Positions 36,241 through 49,971 of a stretch of DNA of 64,000 bases are shown here, one piece after another. The stretch is from the NCBI GenBank assembly GCA_944470555.2, contig OX104128.1, positions 1,550,001 to 1,614,000 of the forward strand, in the 5' to 3' direction. This DNA comes from Heterobilharzia americana. Lineage: Eukaryota; Platyhelminthes; Trematoda; Strigeidida; Schistosomatidae. The stretch's first letter is position 1. Every line of letters begins with the position of its first letter. Under the pieces are notes generated by a model that was given only the letters and a program-made list of their open reading frames with translations, was not told where the DNA came from and made no database searches. The position numbers and the translations under genes are program-made.

Positions 36241-39200
36241 AAGATACAGGGTGTCTAGTTGGGGGGTTTTTGAGGTATTAAAATGTGGTGGTTGTGGAGA
36301 CCTTTTCTGATGTGGTTCAAAATAGGTGTATGCACTATTTGTCATCTCTGAAGTCTTGAACAGTTTCCTTAGTCGTTATTCATCGTAGACTGACATCAGT
36401 TGGAAGAACAAAAGAAACCTAGGAGCACTGGACAGCTGCTTCGTCCTAGTATGGGACTCGGCAGTGCGCACCCACGACCCCGCCAGGGATCGAACCCGCG
36501 ACCTTCAGGTTCCGTGACCAGGACGTTGCCATCGAGCCACTGGGTCAGAATCCAACGGTCCATATTTCAAACTTCTGTTAGCTCATGATATAACGCAACC
36601 GCCACCCAATGTCATCGTAGAGTAACTGTCCTCATGACCATCAGGCTTTGCCCCCACCGGACGAAACAGCTGTCCCAGTGCTCCTAGGTTTCCTTTGTTC
36701 CTCCAACTGATGTCAGTCTATGGTGATAACAACTTGAAATATTTCCAAATCTCCACAACTCCCTCAAAATTCAGTTTCCTTAGTCTTTTTCCATTTATCA
36801 TATTTACTCCTATACACTCGTCCACTCTAATCTATCCTTATTTTTGTCTTCACTTCCGCTAAGCCTGCTGATATGAAGTGTGGTAACTTATGCGTTGATA
36901 TTTCTTTTTGTAGCTGTCAGCTTGCACTATCCAATACACTTATCTGTGTGTGATTGACTCACTGACTGACTGAATCACTTCTTTCCTTGAAGCTACTTGT
37001 AATCATTCCTATTTGATCGTTTTAAAAGTATGAATTAAACCTTCGAAGTTTACGTATCAGACATTCATTAGCTGGTATTTTTCTCTGGATCACTTCCACT
37101 TGGTAAGACTCAGACAGACGTAAAACCTCGCACACAGGTGCATCAGCTGTAGTTGTCACACTGCACAGAAGTACACAAAGAACAAGAGGATAAAAAGAGA
37201 GTTATATCAAAGTAGACAAAGGTGTATGAGAGGGTAACAAATTTGAAAATGAAGGTTAGTTTAAATATCGAAGCTTTGAAAGATGTCAAGGAGTGAATAC
37301 ATCTGTGGCGTTGTGACTGACTTCCCGCCTTATCACCAAGAGTTCTCAACCACTGATATCTATCATCTCTGGGACTCTAACCAAGTAGTCTACATCCCCT
37401 CTATAGAGGCCTCATGAGCTAGTTCCACGTCTTAATCTGGCCTCCCTAAACTCTTTTCCAACCTAATCTAGCTACTACTAGCATGGTACTTGGTGAGATC
37501 TTGGTTATCTGTAGGTTGCCCTACCCTATAATTTGTCTTCCTAACTGTCAGATGAATCTTCTGGATCAGACTTAAAAGACAGATATGCAGAGTAATGGGT
37601 AAAAAGAATGCCTTTGAAAATACTATGAGCCGTTACTGGTTTTCTAACATTCATAGTAAAGATGACAAAAGTGGTGAGATGTTACCTATTATGCTGAAAA
37701 TGTTATTTCGCAAGATTATTAGACTTTTTTAGCCTTAAGGTGATAATGACCTGAAATTTAGTTTACAATGTATACGTTTTGAGGTGGAGATGGATTGGCC
37801 ATACACTGAGAAGACCATTCGGGGATATCACACCCCAGGCCAGACCACGTCGTCGAGTGGAACCCAAATTGAAAACGACGAGTTCAGCGTCCGAGGGTGA
37901 CATGGAAGAGATGGTGTGAGGAAGAAATGAAAGCTTCTGGGCAGTCGTGAACCCAGGTTCAAAAGACTACAGAGAAGAGAGTGAAATGGTGACATGCTAC
38001 TGAAGTCTTATGTCTTACTAGGAACCCAAACGACAAATAATAATGATAAGAATTTCAAGGTTATTTCCACCACTGACTTTAGAGCGGTTTCAGCGTAGTT
38101 TGTGACATTATCTTGTCAGGTCGACCAAGTTGGGGGATGAAGATAGTTACTCATCGATGACGTTATATGATGGTTGAGGTATATTGCGGACACTGACAGA
38201 AGTGAGAAATACGGTAACATTGGATTCCAACCTGGTGGCTTAATGATGACGTCCTAACTGCAAAATATGACGGTCTTGTGCTCCATGTTTGGTGACCTTT
38301 TGGGTGTATGTGTGCGTTTATAGAGTTGCGAACTAGGGCGAACCAACTGTCCAGTGTTCCAAAGTTTTCAACGCTTCTCTATCTGATGTCAATCTGTGGT
38401 GAGAATTGTCTTGGAACCAATGAATCCCTATTAACTAGCAACTGAGTTATAATGATTTCAAGTCCTTTTTCAGATGTTACAATTTTAGTTTCTGATATGT
38501 TTCTTATTTTCGAATACACTGGATTGTTTGCACAGTCTTTTGGGGATAAACAGGTATAGGCATTTAATGAATAGAATCGATTTATCTTTTGCGCCTAGTG
38601 TTATAAAATGATATGATCATTGTTTATTCTTTTTGGTGTTGTTGTTATTGTTGTTAATTTATTTAGGAAAAACGATATTGGAGACGATATATTTATCTTT
38701 GGTTGAATTATGCACTTTATGAAGAATTATCAGCAATTGATATTGAACGAACACGTCAAGTCTACCGATTCTGTTTAAAGTTAATACCACATAGACGTTT
38801 TACATTCGCTAAAATTTGGTTGTATGCAGCTAAATTTGAAATTCGTCAAAAAAGTTAGCTGATGCTAGAAAATTATTGGTTAGTTGTTTTGTTTTTTCTC
38901 TGAATATATATTCATGATTTCATTTATGCTTCGTCATCATCATCATCAAGGATTATTGCCTTACGATCCAAGTAACCATACATCCATACTAGCACACTAA
39001 GTTATTATTATTAGTCCCTTGGGTTCCTAGTGGAACATAGGGCTTCAGTAGCACGTCTCCAGTGCATTCTGGTTCAACGACAGCCCACAAGCTCTCATTT
39101 CCTCCTCGCACCATCTCCTCCATGTCACCCTCCACACCGACGTCCAACTCGTCGTTTCCCATCTGGGTTCCACTCGAGGGACTGGCCTGACGCGTGATGT

Positions 39201-42200
39201 CCCCAGTCGGCCTTCTCAGTGTATGCCCAATCCATCTCCACTTCCTTCTGCATATTTGTTGCGTGATAGGTTCTTGGTTGGTTCGTTGCCAGTGAGAGTT
39301 TCTTGTTGCTTATTGCTTCTGGCCATCTGATCTTTAGTAGCGGGCGTAAGTAGTTGTTGATGAATGTGTGTAGTTTATTGGAAATGCCTTTCGTAACGCG
39401 CCAAGTCTCTCAACCATCACACAGAAGCACTGACTTGACTGAGGTTGGTGTTGAAAATCCGGATGTTGCTCACGCCTTATGCTGAGTGGAGTGCAGAAGA
39501 TCTCTACACTGGTTTCAGGCTAATGAACGCCTGTCTTGCTGTCTTTCGGATCGTGGTTTTGACATCCTCATGTGTGTTGCCTGTAGTTGAAACAGTGCTT
39601 CCTAGGTTACTTCCTTTAAGTTTCTCCCGTTGATGGTGACTGGAGTTTGTTTTAGTTGATGGTGCGGTATCTTCATCACTCCTGTCTTCTCCATATTCAC
39701 TTGAAGTCCCGTCTTCGCTGCCTCTTCTGCCAACTTGTTAGTTTTCGCCTGTAGACCTTCGAGTTTATGTGACATCAGGCACAAGTCATCGTCGGCGAAA
39801 TCGAGATCTTCTGGGTTCTTTTCCGCAGTCCAGCCAGCGTATCCCCCTCTTCTCGCTCCCCAGCACACTAAGTAATAAAGTAATACGACAAAAGATAAAA
39901 GAAGGATGAAAAATGCTTTAGAAGTAGGGAAAATTAATGAAATAGAGAAAGAATAAGAAGAAAATGCTGAATTCAGTATAATGGTTAATATGAAGATAAA
40001 GTGTAGATACATCTACCCTATTGACTGTAATTCTTAACCATATTTTAATGATGAATAGTAGCTAACAATGGAATCCAGGACGCAAGTCTAGTTATAACAC
40101 TATAACATCATGAATATCTTACAGTATCGAGGTATCTTCATCCTTATTAGCACTGATCTTGACTCGTATTGATGAAACTGAATTTAACAAGGTTGTGAAC
40201 AATGAAACTTATTAAAATTTCAGCTGGTGAAACACGATCACTTTTCCCCCATTGATTTATGATACGTTAGTAACTTTGAATTTCTTTTCAAGAGATTTAG
40301 AACCAAAGTAATTCTCTAATAATGAATTAAACGCTAAAGTTATGCTGAAATCTCCCCCTCCCCCCAAAAGGATTTGTCTGAAATATATGGCTTTAAACAC
40401 CTTGAATTGTGAGGTGTCTATGGGTTTATCGGTATCAAAGCACCTTACAAAAAGTATGTCAACAGTACAAACAGTAAGGTTGTGTCCAAAACCAACCAGA
40501 GGGGAGAATAAAAGTCGCGCATATCCTACGACAAGGTTAAGAAATGAGAGAAACAAATGTTCAAGGTAAAATAGAACATTAAGGAACAAAAAGAGAAAAC
40601 TCAACACTGTTAGGAATCAGGAAGGGTACTTATATCTAGGGATGTTAAATGATGAACAAGTGAATAGAATAAATAGTTAATTTGCGGATAAAGTAATGTG
40701 AATTATACTACTCAACAATGCTAAGTAGTATAAAAGTGCATAGGTTCAAGTTACCACACCTCACAGTACCATGCAAAGAACAAGTGGATAGTAGAAGTTA
40801 TTACAAAGACTAAAGGAGTACGGCAAGAAACAGAATTTAAAAACTGAAATTCAGTGAAAATATCTGAGCGTCAGGAGACATCGAAAAAACACATCTGCCC
40901 CATTGCCACAGCTTTTCAATCATGTTACCAACGTTCTCCGACCATTGAATTCTATCGTTTCGAGGGCCTTAACCAGACAGTCTACATCCCCTAAACGTCT
41001 CAGATCAACAGCCTAAGACTTCGTGGAGTGAAGACACGTCTTGCTCTGGCAACCCGTAACCTTCTTCTAACTACACTCTACTTTCATGATGGATAAGTGG
41101 GTAGCAGTGAAACCCAGGACGTGCGTTTCGTCTTATTTAGGACTCGTCGGCTGAATGTACACCTGCCTGCCAACGCGTGTTGTTGCCACTGGGACTCGAA
41201 CTAAGGACCGATCGTTCCAAACGCCAGAGCGTCGCACAAGAAGTGGCTATCGTAGCTCGGTGGTCTAATGGATAACGTTCTGGCGTTTGAAGCAATCGAT
41301 ACAAGGTTCTAGCCTCAGTGTGAACAACATGCGCTGGGAGGCAGATACATCCAGGTGACGAGTCCCAAATAAGACGAAACGCACATCCTGAGTTTCACTA
41401 CTAGCCACTATCCATCACTAATATATAACTGAAAACCTAGGCACTGTTTGGGCATCTTCTCAGGAGCACATATGTCAATAGAGACCGGTCAATTCGGTTC
41501 AGTCAACAAGCAACAACAGTATACTCTACTTTAGCTAACATTGTGCTTCGAGGTAAGTAGTGGTTCAGCCTGCACAATAGGTATCCAAACCACCCCAGTC
41601 AGTGAAAGTTCACAACTTCATGGAATGACCTACCTAGTAAGCACTTTTCGCCTAACTTTGACATTACTCAAACGATGATTCCAGCATATGTGAGCAATGT
41701 TGCGAAGACACTTGTGTTGAAAAGCTGTTGTCTACTCTCATAAGTTTTACTTTTAAGGATTTTGTATCATCGCTGCATAACAGGAATGTATTGTGGTTAT
41801 GAAACGTAATTACAAATGATTAATGAGATTCACTTCCGATGATAGTGTGAATTTAACCGTGATTCATTTGGTACAGGCACTTGATCTCCATCCAAGTGGA
41901 TCATGAATTTGAACTGTGTTCCACTTACCGACGTTTCGCTAGCCAGACAGTACCATCTATAATTATCATTATTATTACTGGTCGCTTGGGTTCCTACAGG
42001 AACATACGGCTTCAGTAGCATGTATCCAGTGCACTCTGCTCTCTGCAAACTTTTCAATATGGCTCCACAACTGACCACAAGCTCTTATACCATCTCCTCC
42101 ATGTCACCCTCACCTCGGACGCTCAACTCGTCGCTTCCCATCCCAGGTTCCACTCGACGGACTGGCCTGGTGCGTGATGTCCCCGAATGGTCTTCTCAGT

Positions 42201-45200
42201 GTATCCCCAATCCAATTCATCTCCACTTCCTTCTACTGCATATTTGTTGAGCGATAGGTTCTTGATTGGTTCGTCCACAGCCACAATGAGTTCCTTGTTG
42301 CTTATTCTTATAATTCTAGCCATCTGATCTTCAGTACGGAGCCAGCATAGGGGGCAGTTGTTGATGAGTGTCTGTAGTTTGTTAGAAATGCCTTTCGTAA
42401 CGCGCCAAGTCTCTGAGCCATACAGAAGCACTGACTTGACTGAATTGGTGTTGAAAATCCGGATCTTGTTCACGCTTTGTGCTGAGTGCTGAAGATATCC
42501 ACATTGGTTACAGGCTAATAAACGCCAGTCTTGCTATTCCGATCCTGGCTCGCTTTGACATCCTCGTCTGTGCCTGTGCCGCCTGTAGTTGAAACAGTGC
42601 TGCCTTGTCTAGGTAGGTGAAAGAAACTACTTCCTTTAGGTTTCTCCCGTTGATAGTTATTGGAGCCTGTTGTTGTTGATGCTGTTGTTGGTTGGGTATC
42701 TTCATCACCTGTGTCTTGTCTACGTTCACGTGATTGAAGTTCCGTCTTCCTTCGCTGCCTCGCCTCTTCTGTCAACTTGTTAGTTTTCGCCTGTAGATCT
42801 TCGAGTTTGTGCAACATCAGACATAAATGCTCATCGGCGAAAGCCAAATCTTGCGGGATCTTTTTGCCAGTCCAGCGTATCCCACTCTTCTCGCTCCTCA
42901 GTGTTTGTTGCATGATCCAGTCCAGTTCACCACAATCAGGAAGTTTATTATTGATAGTAGGCAGCTTTGTTTTACTCCTGTCTTCACTTCAAAAGCATCA
43001 TTGAGCTTCCCATTGTGAATTACTTGGCATGTGGCGTCTTCATATAGTTGTTGAATGAGATTGATAAAGGTTTTTTGACACTAAAACCGTAGTGTTGGAG
43101 CAGTTGCTTGTCAAATTACTTGTCGATTGACGCTGTCGAAGGCTTTTTTAAATTCGATGAAGTTGAGGTAGAGAGTTGACTGCCATTTACTCTAACAAAA
43201 TAGGCGTAGCTTATCGCTTAATTCGCAAATATGAATATGATTGTTGTGTTGTATTTCAATTCGATATTTATATTGTAAATATTTTCAATTCCATTTAATT
43301 AGGGCTCAGCACTTGGCATATGTCCAAAAGATAAACTCTATCGTGGTTATATAGAATTAGAGATTCAACTTAGAGAATTTGATAGATGTCGTAAACTATA
43401 TGAAAAATTTCTTGAATTTTCTCCTGAAAATTGTACAACTTGGATGAGGGTATGTTATTTTTTATTATTCTATTCTATGCTTTTAAGTTTTTTTCAAATA
43501 AATATAAATGTTATAAGGTGGATGAAGAGAGGTTGTTGAAAATGTTAATGAATAAAATTCTCTAGATGAACTGACTGCGATATCAACATATGATCAGGCA
43601 TTACTGCATAACGGTCCGAGTTGCCTGCCACACCTCACATCAGTACATCAAGAGACAAAGGCAGTGTGACGCAAGGTGAAGATAAGAGAATTCAGTCAAA
43701 AGAAATGCAAAGTACGAAAAGAGAGAAAGGAAGAATGAGAAAGTGGTGAGATTCAGTATAGCGTCGTTAAGATGACTATAATGTATGTGTACATCTCCGC
43801 CACTGACATCAGTTCTGAGCCATATCGTCTAAAGTTTCCAATTAGTGGTTTTTGTTGGTGCGTGGACCCCAACTGGCTACTCTCCATTGCTCTACATGGC
43901 TGAAACGAGAACAGCCAGGGACTTTATGCATTGATGCCATGTTTTAGTCTGACCACTTCGAAGCCTATGCCTGCTTCAGCCAACATTGTGCAACGAGGTA
44001 GACGGTGGCTAGATATACGTAGCACATGTCTCAGTCAGCCATCGCAGTCGATGAAGTTTCACGACCTTATCAACTGAGTTTCCTTTCTCCCCCCCCCTCC
44101 TCTAAAACTCTACACCTGACTTCTGCGTTACTTACGCGGTGGCAGCATGACAAACAGCCTATGCTAAGAAGGCAAGTGAAGTTGACAATGCACTCAACTG
44201 CTACACTCTCTCCATTGTTAAACGGGACACCGCTGAACACCAGTCCTAGAGCTACAATTTGCAATTGGGTGGCAAGAAACGCATCCCAAGCATTGTGAAA
44301 TGTACCACTTAAGGTATCCAGAAGACTCCGTATCTTGTCAGCGTCTATTTAATGTGCGTGCTCTAAATCTACCAAGGATTCTTTAGTGATTAAATCAATC
44401 CCTATGATGTCACATAAAGAGAGGTAACCTATACAGGAACGTTTGTGATGAAACTGTACAGGAATGGAGAGAGTAAGCATACCTGACGGACACCACTTAA
44501 TGTATACAGCTCACCTGACAACCTACCATGCGCTCTAACACACTTATGGGTGTTCCTGTAAAAAGACTTTGACAGGGTGATGTAGTTATTCGCTAATCCT
44601 TAAAAACAGATCACTAGCAACGAATATGGGAACCATTTTACTCTAATAATGTATCACTCTCATAGTGATGAGTTTTAGTCACATTAAGTACCTCTCAATT
44701 TTACGATATTAAAGGATGAAGTTTATAAAACAAAAGAATAGTTACTCTGTTTTACATGGGATCGTAGATATGCACTACTAGACAGACAGACAGACAGAAT
44801 CAACGTAGAACCTCGCACACAGTTGCATCGGTTCAACTTGCCACACTTCACAATAGTATACAAAGAACAGATGGATGGAAAACGAGCGAAATCAAGGTAG
44901 ATAAGGCTATGTAAAAGAATAAACAATTTGAAGACAAATGGTGAGTGGAAATATTTCAGCTTTAGAAAAGGTCAAGGCCATTGTAGTCAATTGCCAGCCA
45001 TGTCACCAAGAGTTTTATCGTCTCAGGCAGTCTACATCTCCCCTCCCAAACGATTCACACCAACAGTCAGGGACTTCATCCAACATAACCCAACTTCACC
45101 TAGTAGCATAATACATCTACGTAGGTGGTGGTTTAGCATGCACAATACTATTTCAGTCGATTATGGTTCAAAAACTTCATCAATCGACTTGTACTGCTGG

Positions 45201-48200
45201 GGAGTTTTAAAAAACAGGATAGAACAGCCACTTTCTGATTCTTTTTCATGTGACTTTGTTACTTTATATGATACACTTCTGGTTACCAAAGATTGCGTTC
45301 CAAATAAAGTAAATAACTCATTGTCCCAATAAACAGAATGGTTAACATGTTGTAATAAGCAGGTTTCGGCAATATAAGACAGCATATGAATTGTTTATTC
45401 CCATTACTTTTGATGATAATGGTTAGCGCGTTAAATCATCAGATCTTCATTTTGCTTAACTGTGCAAACTTTTCAACCCGGCTCCACGACTGACCACAAG
45501 CTCTCACTTCTTCCCCACACCATCCCTTCCATGTCACCTCGGACGCCCAACTCGTCGCTTCCCATCTGGGTTCCACTCGACAGACTGGCCTGGCCTGGTG
45601 CGTGACGTTCCCGAATGGTCTTCCCAGTGTGTGCCCAGTCCATCTCCACTCCCTTCTACTGCATATTTGTTGAGCGATAGGTTGTTGGTTGAATCGCTGC
45701 CAACCACAGTTCCTTGTTGCTTATTGTTTCTGGACATCTGATCTTCAGTAACGAGCCAGTGTAGGGGGCAGTTGTTGATGAATGTCTGTAGTTTGTTGGA
45801 AATCGCTTTCGTAACGTGTCAAGTCTCTGAGCCATACAGAAGCACTGACTTGACTGAATTGGTGTTGAAAATTTGAGTCTTGTTGTTTATGCTCAGTGAA
45901 GATCTCCACACTGGTTACGGGCTAATGGACGCCTGTCTCGCTGTTTTTCCGATCCTGGCTCGCTTTGACGTCCTCGTCTGTGCCTGTGCCGCCTTTAGTT
46001 GTAACGATGCTGCCCTGCCTAGATAGGTGAAAGAGGCTACTCCCGTTGATAGTTATTGGAGCCTGTTGTTGTTGATGCTGTTGTTGGTTGGGTATCTTCA
46101 TCACCTGTGTCTTCTCTACGTTCACGTGATGGAAGTTCCGTCTTCTTTCGTTGCCTCGCCTCTTCTGTCAACTTGTTACTTTTTGCCTGCAAATCTTCAA
46201 GTTTATGTGACAGTTATTAATTCAAGTAAATTGCTTTATTATACATTGTATATATCTCTATTTCATGGCTACTCAACTAACTGTCATCACAAAACTATTG
46301 AATAATATATTTCATCTTTTCATTTGCATTATAAACAAGTATGCTGAATTGGAAAGTCTTCTTGGTGAAATAGATCGTGCACGAGGTATCTATGAGTTGG
46401 CAATCAACAGACCTTTATTAGATATGCCAGAATTATTATGGAAAGCTTATATCGATTTTGAAATTGAACAATATGATTGGGAACGTGCTCGTTCACTATA
46501 TCGAAGATTACTAAATCGAACAAAACATGTTAAAGTGAGCATGATTTTTATTCTGCCTTATTTATTTATTATATAATGTCTGTATGTTTTGGTGAGAAGA
46601 ACTATTACCTGGACAATATTCATGTTAAGCAATTGGATATTATACTACTTCGATCAAAGAAATTGTGAATTCCTACACTTGGATTTTATCGTTTAATAAG
46701 TTAGTCGGCTGACTGCCTACGTCAACACTAGTCCGCATCGCCCCATATGGCTCAAACTACCAGTCAAACACTTCATACACTGGTGTCATGTTTTAGTTTG
46801 GCCGCCTCAAGCCTTTTCCTAGCCTGAATCTACTGCGGTCAACATTGTGTGATGAGGTATATGGCAAATAGACATACGTAACACATGTCACAGCCAGCCG
46901 TCTCAGTCGATGAAGGATCAACACTTAACTTCTGCGATAGTGACGTGGTGACATCACGGAATACGGCCTATACTACGGAGGCAACCGTGGTCAAACATTT
47001 GAAGCCAGCCTTCTCATGTCTTCCACCTTGAATGGCCATGTCTCACAGCCATCGAGTGGAAGAGAGCGGACTGCTGTGCAAGTGGAGTACATGCGACCCT
47101 TAATAGACAATGGATATCACGGCGGCGCCACAGATGGGATAAGTTGGTGAAAGCCAATCGAGCCTTTTGTGTTCGTGCAGAGATATCATCAGCAACTGAC
47201 CAACGCACCAGGGCTGATCCCACTTGCCAGGTAAGTGAAGTGGTGAACACACTCAATCACTACACTCTCTATTGTTAGCCGTGGCACAGTTGAAGACTAT
47301 TCTTGGAACAAAGATTTGCATTTGGGTGATGAGAAACGCATCCTAAACATTCTCAAACTGTTCAGGAGACTGCATCTTTTCAGCGTCTTCACCTAACGGG
47401 ACAGTGTCATGCTGCGTATTCTAGGTCTGACGAAAATTCTCCTGCGATTATTTCAGGTGACGAGAGGGAGACCATAAGAATATCTATGATAAAATTGAAT
47501 AGGAATGAAGAGAGTGAGCACCCTTGACGGACACCAGTCGATGAGCACAGCTCCCTGGACATCTCAGGGAAGTATCAGTGATTGGCTAAAAATGATATAA
47601 ACAAGTAAGACTTAGTTATCGAGTTTAGCTGCATTTACTTTCAGAAACCAAGATATCAAGACTCTAGCACACGATGTGCGTGATGTAACCAGCAGTGTCA
47701 AGATTGAAGGCAAAGAAAAAAGTAATTTTTGGTTGAAGCAGCTGCCAGATTACTTCTCGGTCGACACTACAGAAGGATTCTTCAAAGTCGATGAAGTTGA
47801 CGTAGCGAGTTGACTGCCATTCTATGATGATGCGTAGCATTGCAATTTGATCCGCAAATGACTACTATCTTTAAACTGTATACTTTTGATGCTGTACACT
47901 ACTATTCCACTCAGCTAGAATTAGAGTAGGTTAGGTGACAATGCTACTTGAATTACAACTGGTAGTGTCAGTCATGGTGAAAACCATGTTTCCCTTCTGT
48001 CTCTTTATTTATATATATAGCCTGATAGCCCATGGCAACAAGAATTTTTTTTGTAAAATCACAACGTATTCTAAAATATGTTAATTGGGTCATCAAGGGA
48101 TCATATAATTAGTGAGACGACTTCATAGACGATTTTATTATTGATGTGAAGCAACAGACAAGTCAACACAGAACATGACACGAATTTTCATCAGATAAAG

Positions 48201-49904
48201 TTACCTCACTTAAAATCAACACCGATACAAAGTTGATAGAAAACGAATAACAAATAAATTGTGAAAGGTGAAACATTTTCTCGACACTTAACTAGATTCA
48301 AACAAACAAATTGGAATAAGTTCACTTATATGAGAAATCGTCAAGTCAGTGCTGTTATATGGTTCAGAAACTTGGCACGTCACGAAAAGCATTTTCAACA
48401 AACTACATATATTCATCAACAACTGCTCCCTATGCTGGCTCGTTACTGAAGATCAGATGGCCAGAATTATAAGAATAAGCAACAAGGAACTCTAACTGGC
48501 TGGCTGGCAACGAACCAACCAACAACCTATCACCTAACAAATATACAGTAGAAGGAAGTGGATATGGATTAGGTATACACTGAGAAGGCCGTTTAGGGAC
48601 ATCATATGCCCGAATGGAAAGCGATGAGTTGGGTGTCCTAGGCGAGGATGACATCGAGGAGATCATATGAGGAAGAAATGAAAGCTTGTGATTAGTCGTG
48701 GTGCCAGGTTGAAAAGACCGCAGAGATGAGAGTGGAAGTGTGCAACTGAAGCCTTATGTTCCACTAGGAACCCAAGGGAATAATAATAATAATAATAAAG
48801 ATTATTATGCGTTAGTATTACAGTTTATTACATATGTATCAACTTTTTATACAAGCACAAATTCAATATTTTCAATTTTTTTTTGTTTTTGTTCACAGGT
48901 ATGGATAAGTTTAGCTAATTTTGAATTATGCGCACTGAATAAATTGACTACTGCTGATTTAGATGATGAAGATTTAGAACACTTAAAAAATATTCAATTA
49001 GATAAAGAAACATTAATACAAGAACATAATGAAAATGAAGTTAACAAAGCAATAGAACGTTCACGTAAAGTATATCAAGAGGCAAATAAAGCTTTAAAGT
49101 ATATAGATGATAAGGAACAACGTGTTCGTCTCCTTGAAACCTGGAAAGAATTTGAGGTATGCCTAATATATTTAAAGTTTGATTTAAAAAAACAAAACAT
49201 TTTAGTGTTTTTTTAAAGGAAGTATTCATCATGGACTGACATCATTTGGAGAATCATTGGACAGCTGTTTCGTCCTAGTATGAGACTCGTCAGCAGTATG
49301 CACCTACGTCCTGGCTAGGGATCAAACTTATGACCTTCCAGGTTTCACGGTGAATATATTGGAATTCAATGTTCTACAGTTTCTTACTTCTGTCTATTCG
49401 CTATATGGTGCTACTATCATCCAAAATTTCCACTTGATAGTCACACTGTATAGCCAATTGACAGAATTAGGAAACTATGGACTCTAACCTAATGGGTAGA
49501 TGGTTAACGCGTTCGCCGTGAAACCTGAAGGTATTGAGCTTGATCCTTGGTGGAATCGTAGGTTCATACGACTGGGGACGGTAGAACAGGTGTCCGTTCA
49601 ATGCTCCCAGGTTCTCAGTGTTTCTCCAAAAATGTCAGTCTGTGATGAATACTCTAGCTTGAAAATAAAAAAAATCCCCATAAACCTTAAAAAACGTTTC
49701 AATGTGTACATATTCATAATTTCTAAGCTCCAGTTGATACACAACTAGTGACACGACTAGTAATCATTTCTAGTTGATTTCGATCGTAGATTATCAGAAG
49801 TAAACGGTGAAGACCTTGAGCTAAAAGCGTCGAAATAAGATTCAGTAACGGGACATAAGAACTATAATTGTTAGGTTCCCATCAGTCGCACATAGATATT
49901 AAAC

Positions 49905-49971
<67 letters not shown>

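Noticed and set aside
40257..40607. 116-codon minus-strand open frame
   Set aside because: Hydrophobic start and no family match; cannot be tied to an exon or a known element. Kept only as an unexplained stretch.
44928..45332. 134-codon plus-strand open frame
   Set aside because: Antisense over RTE-A2 debris, no recognisable domain.
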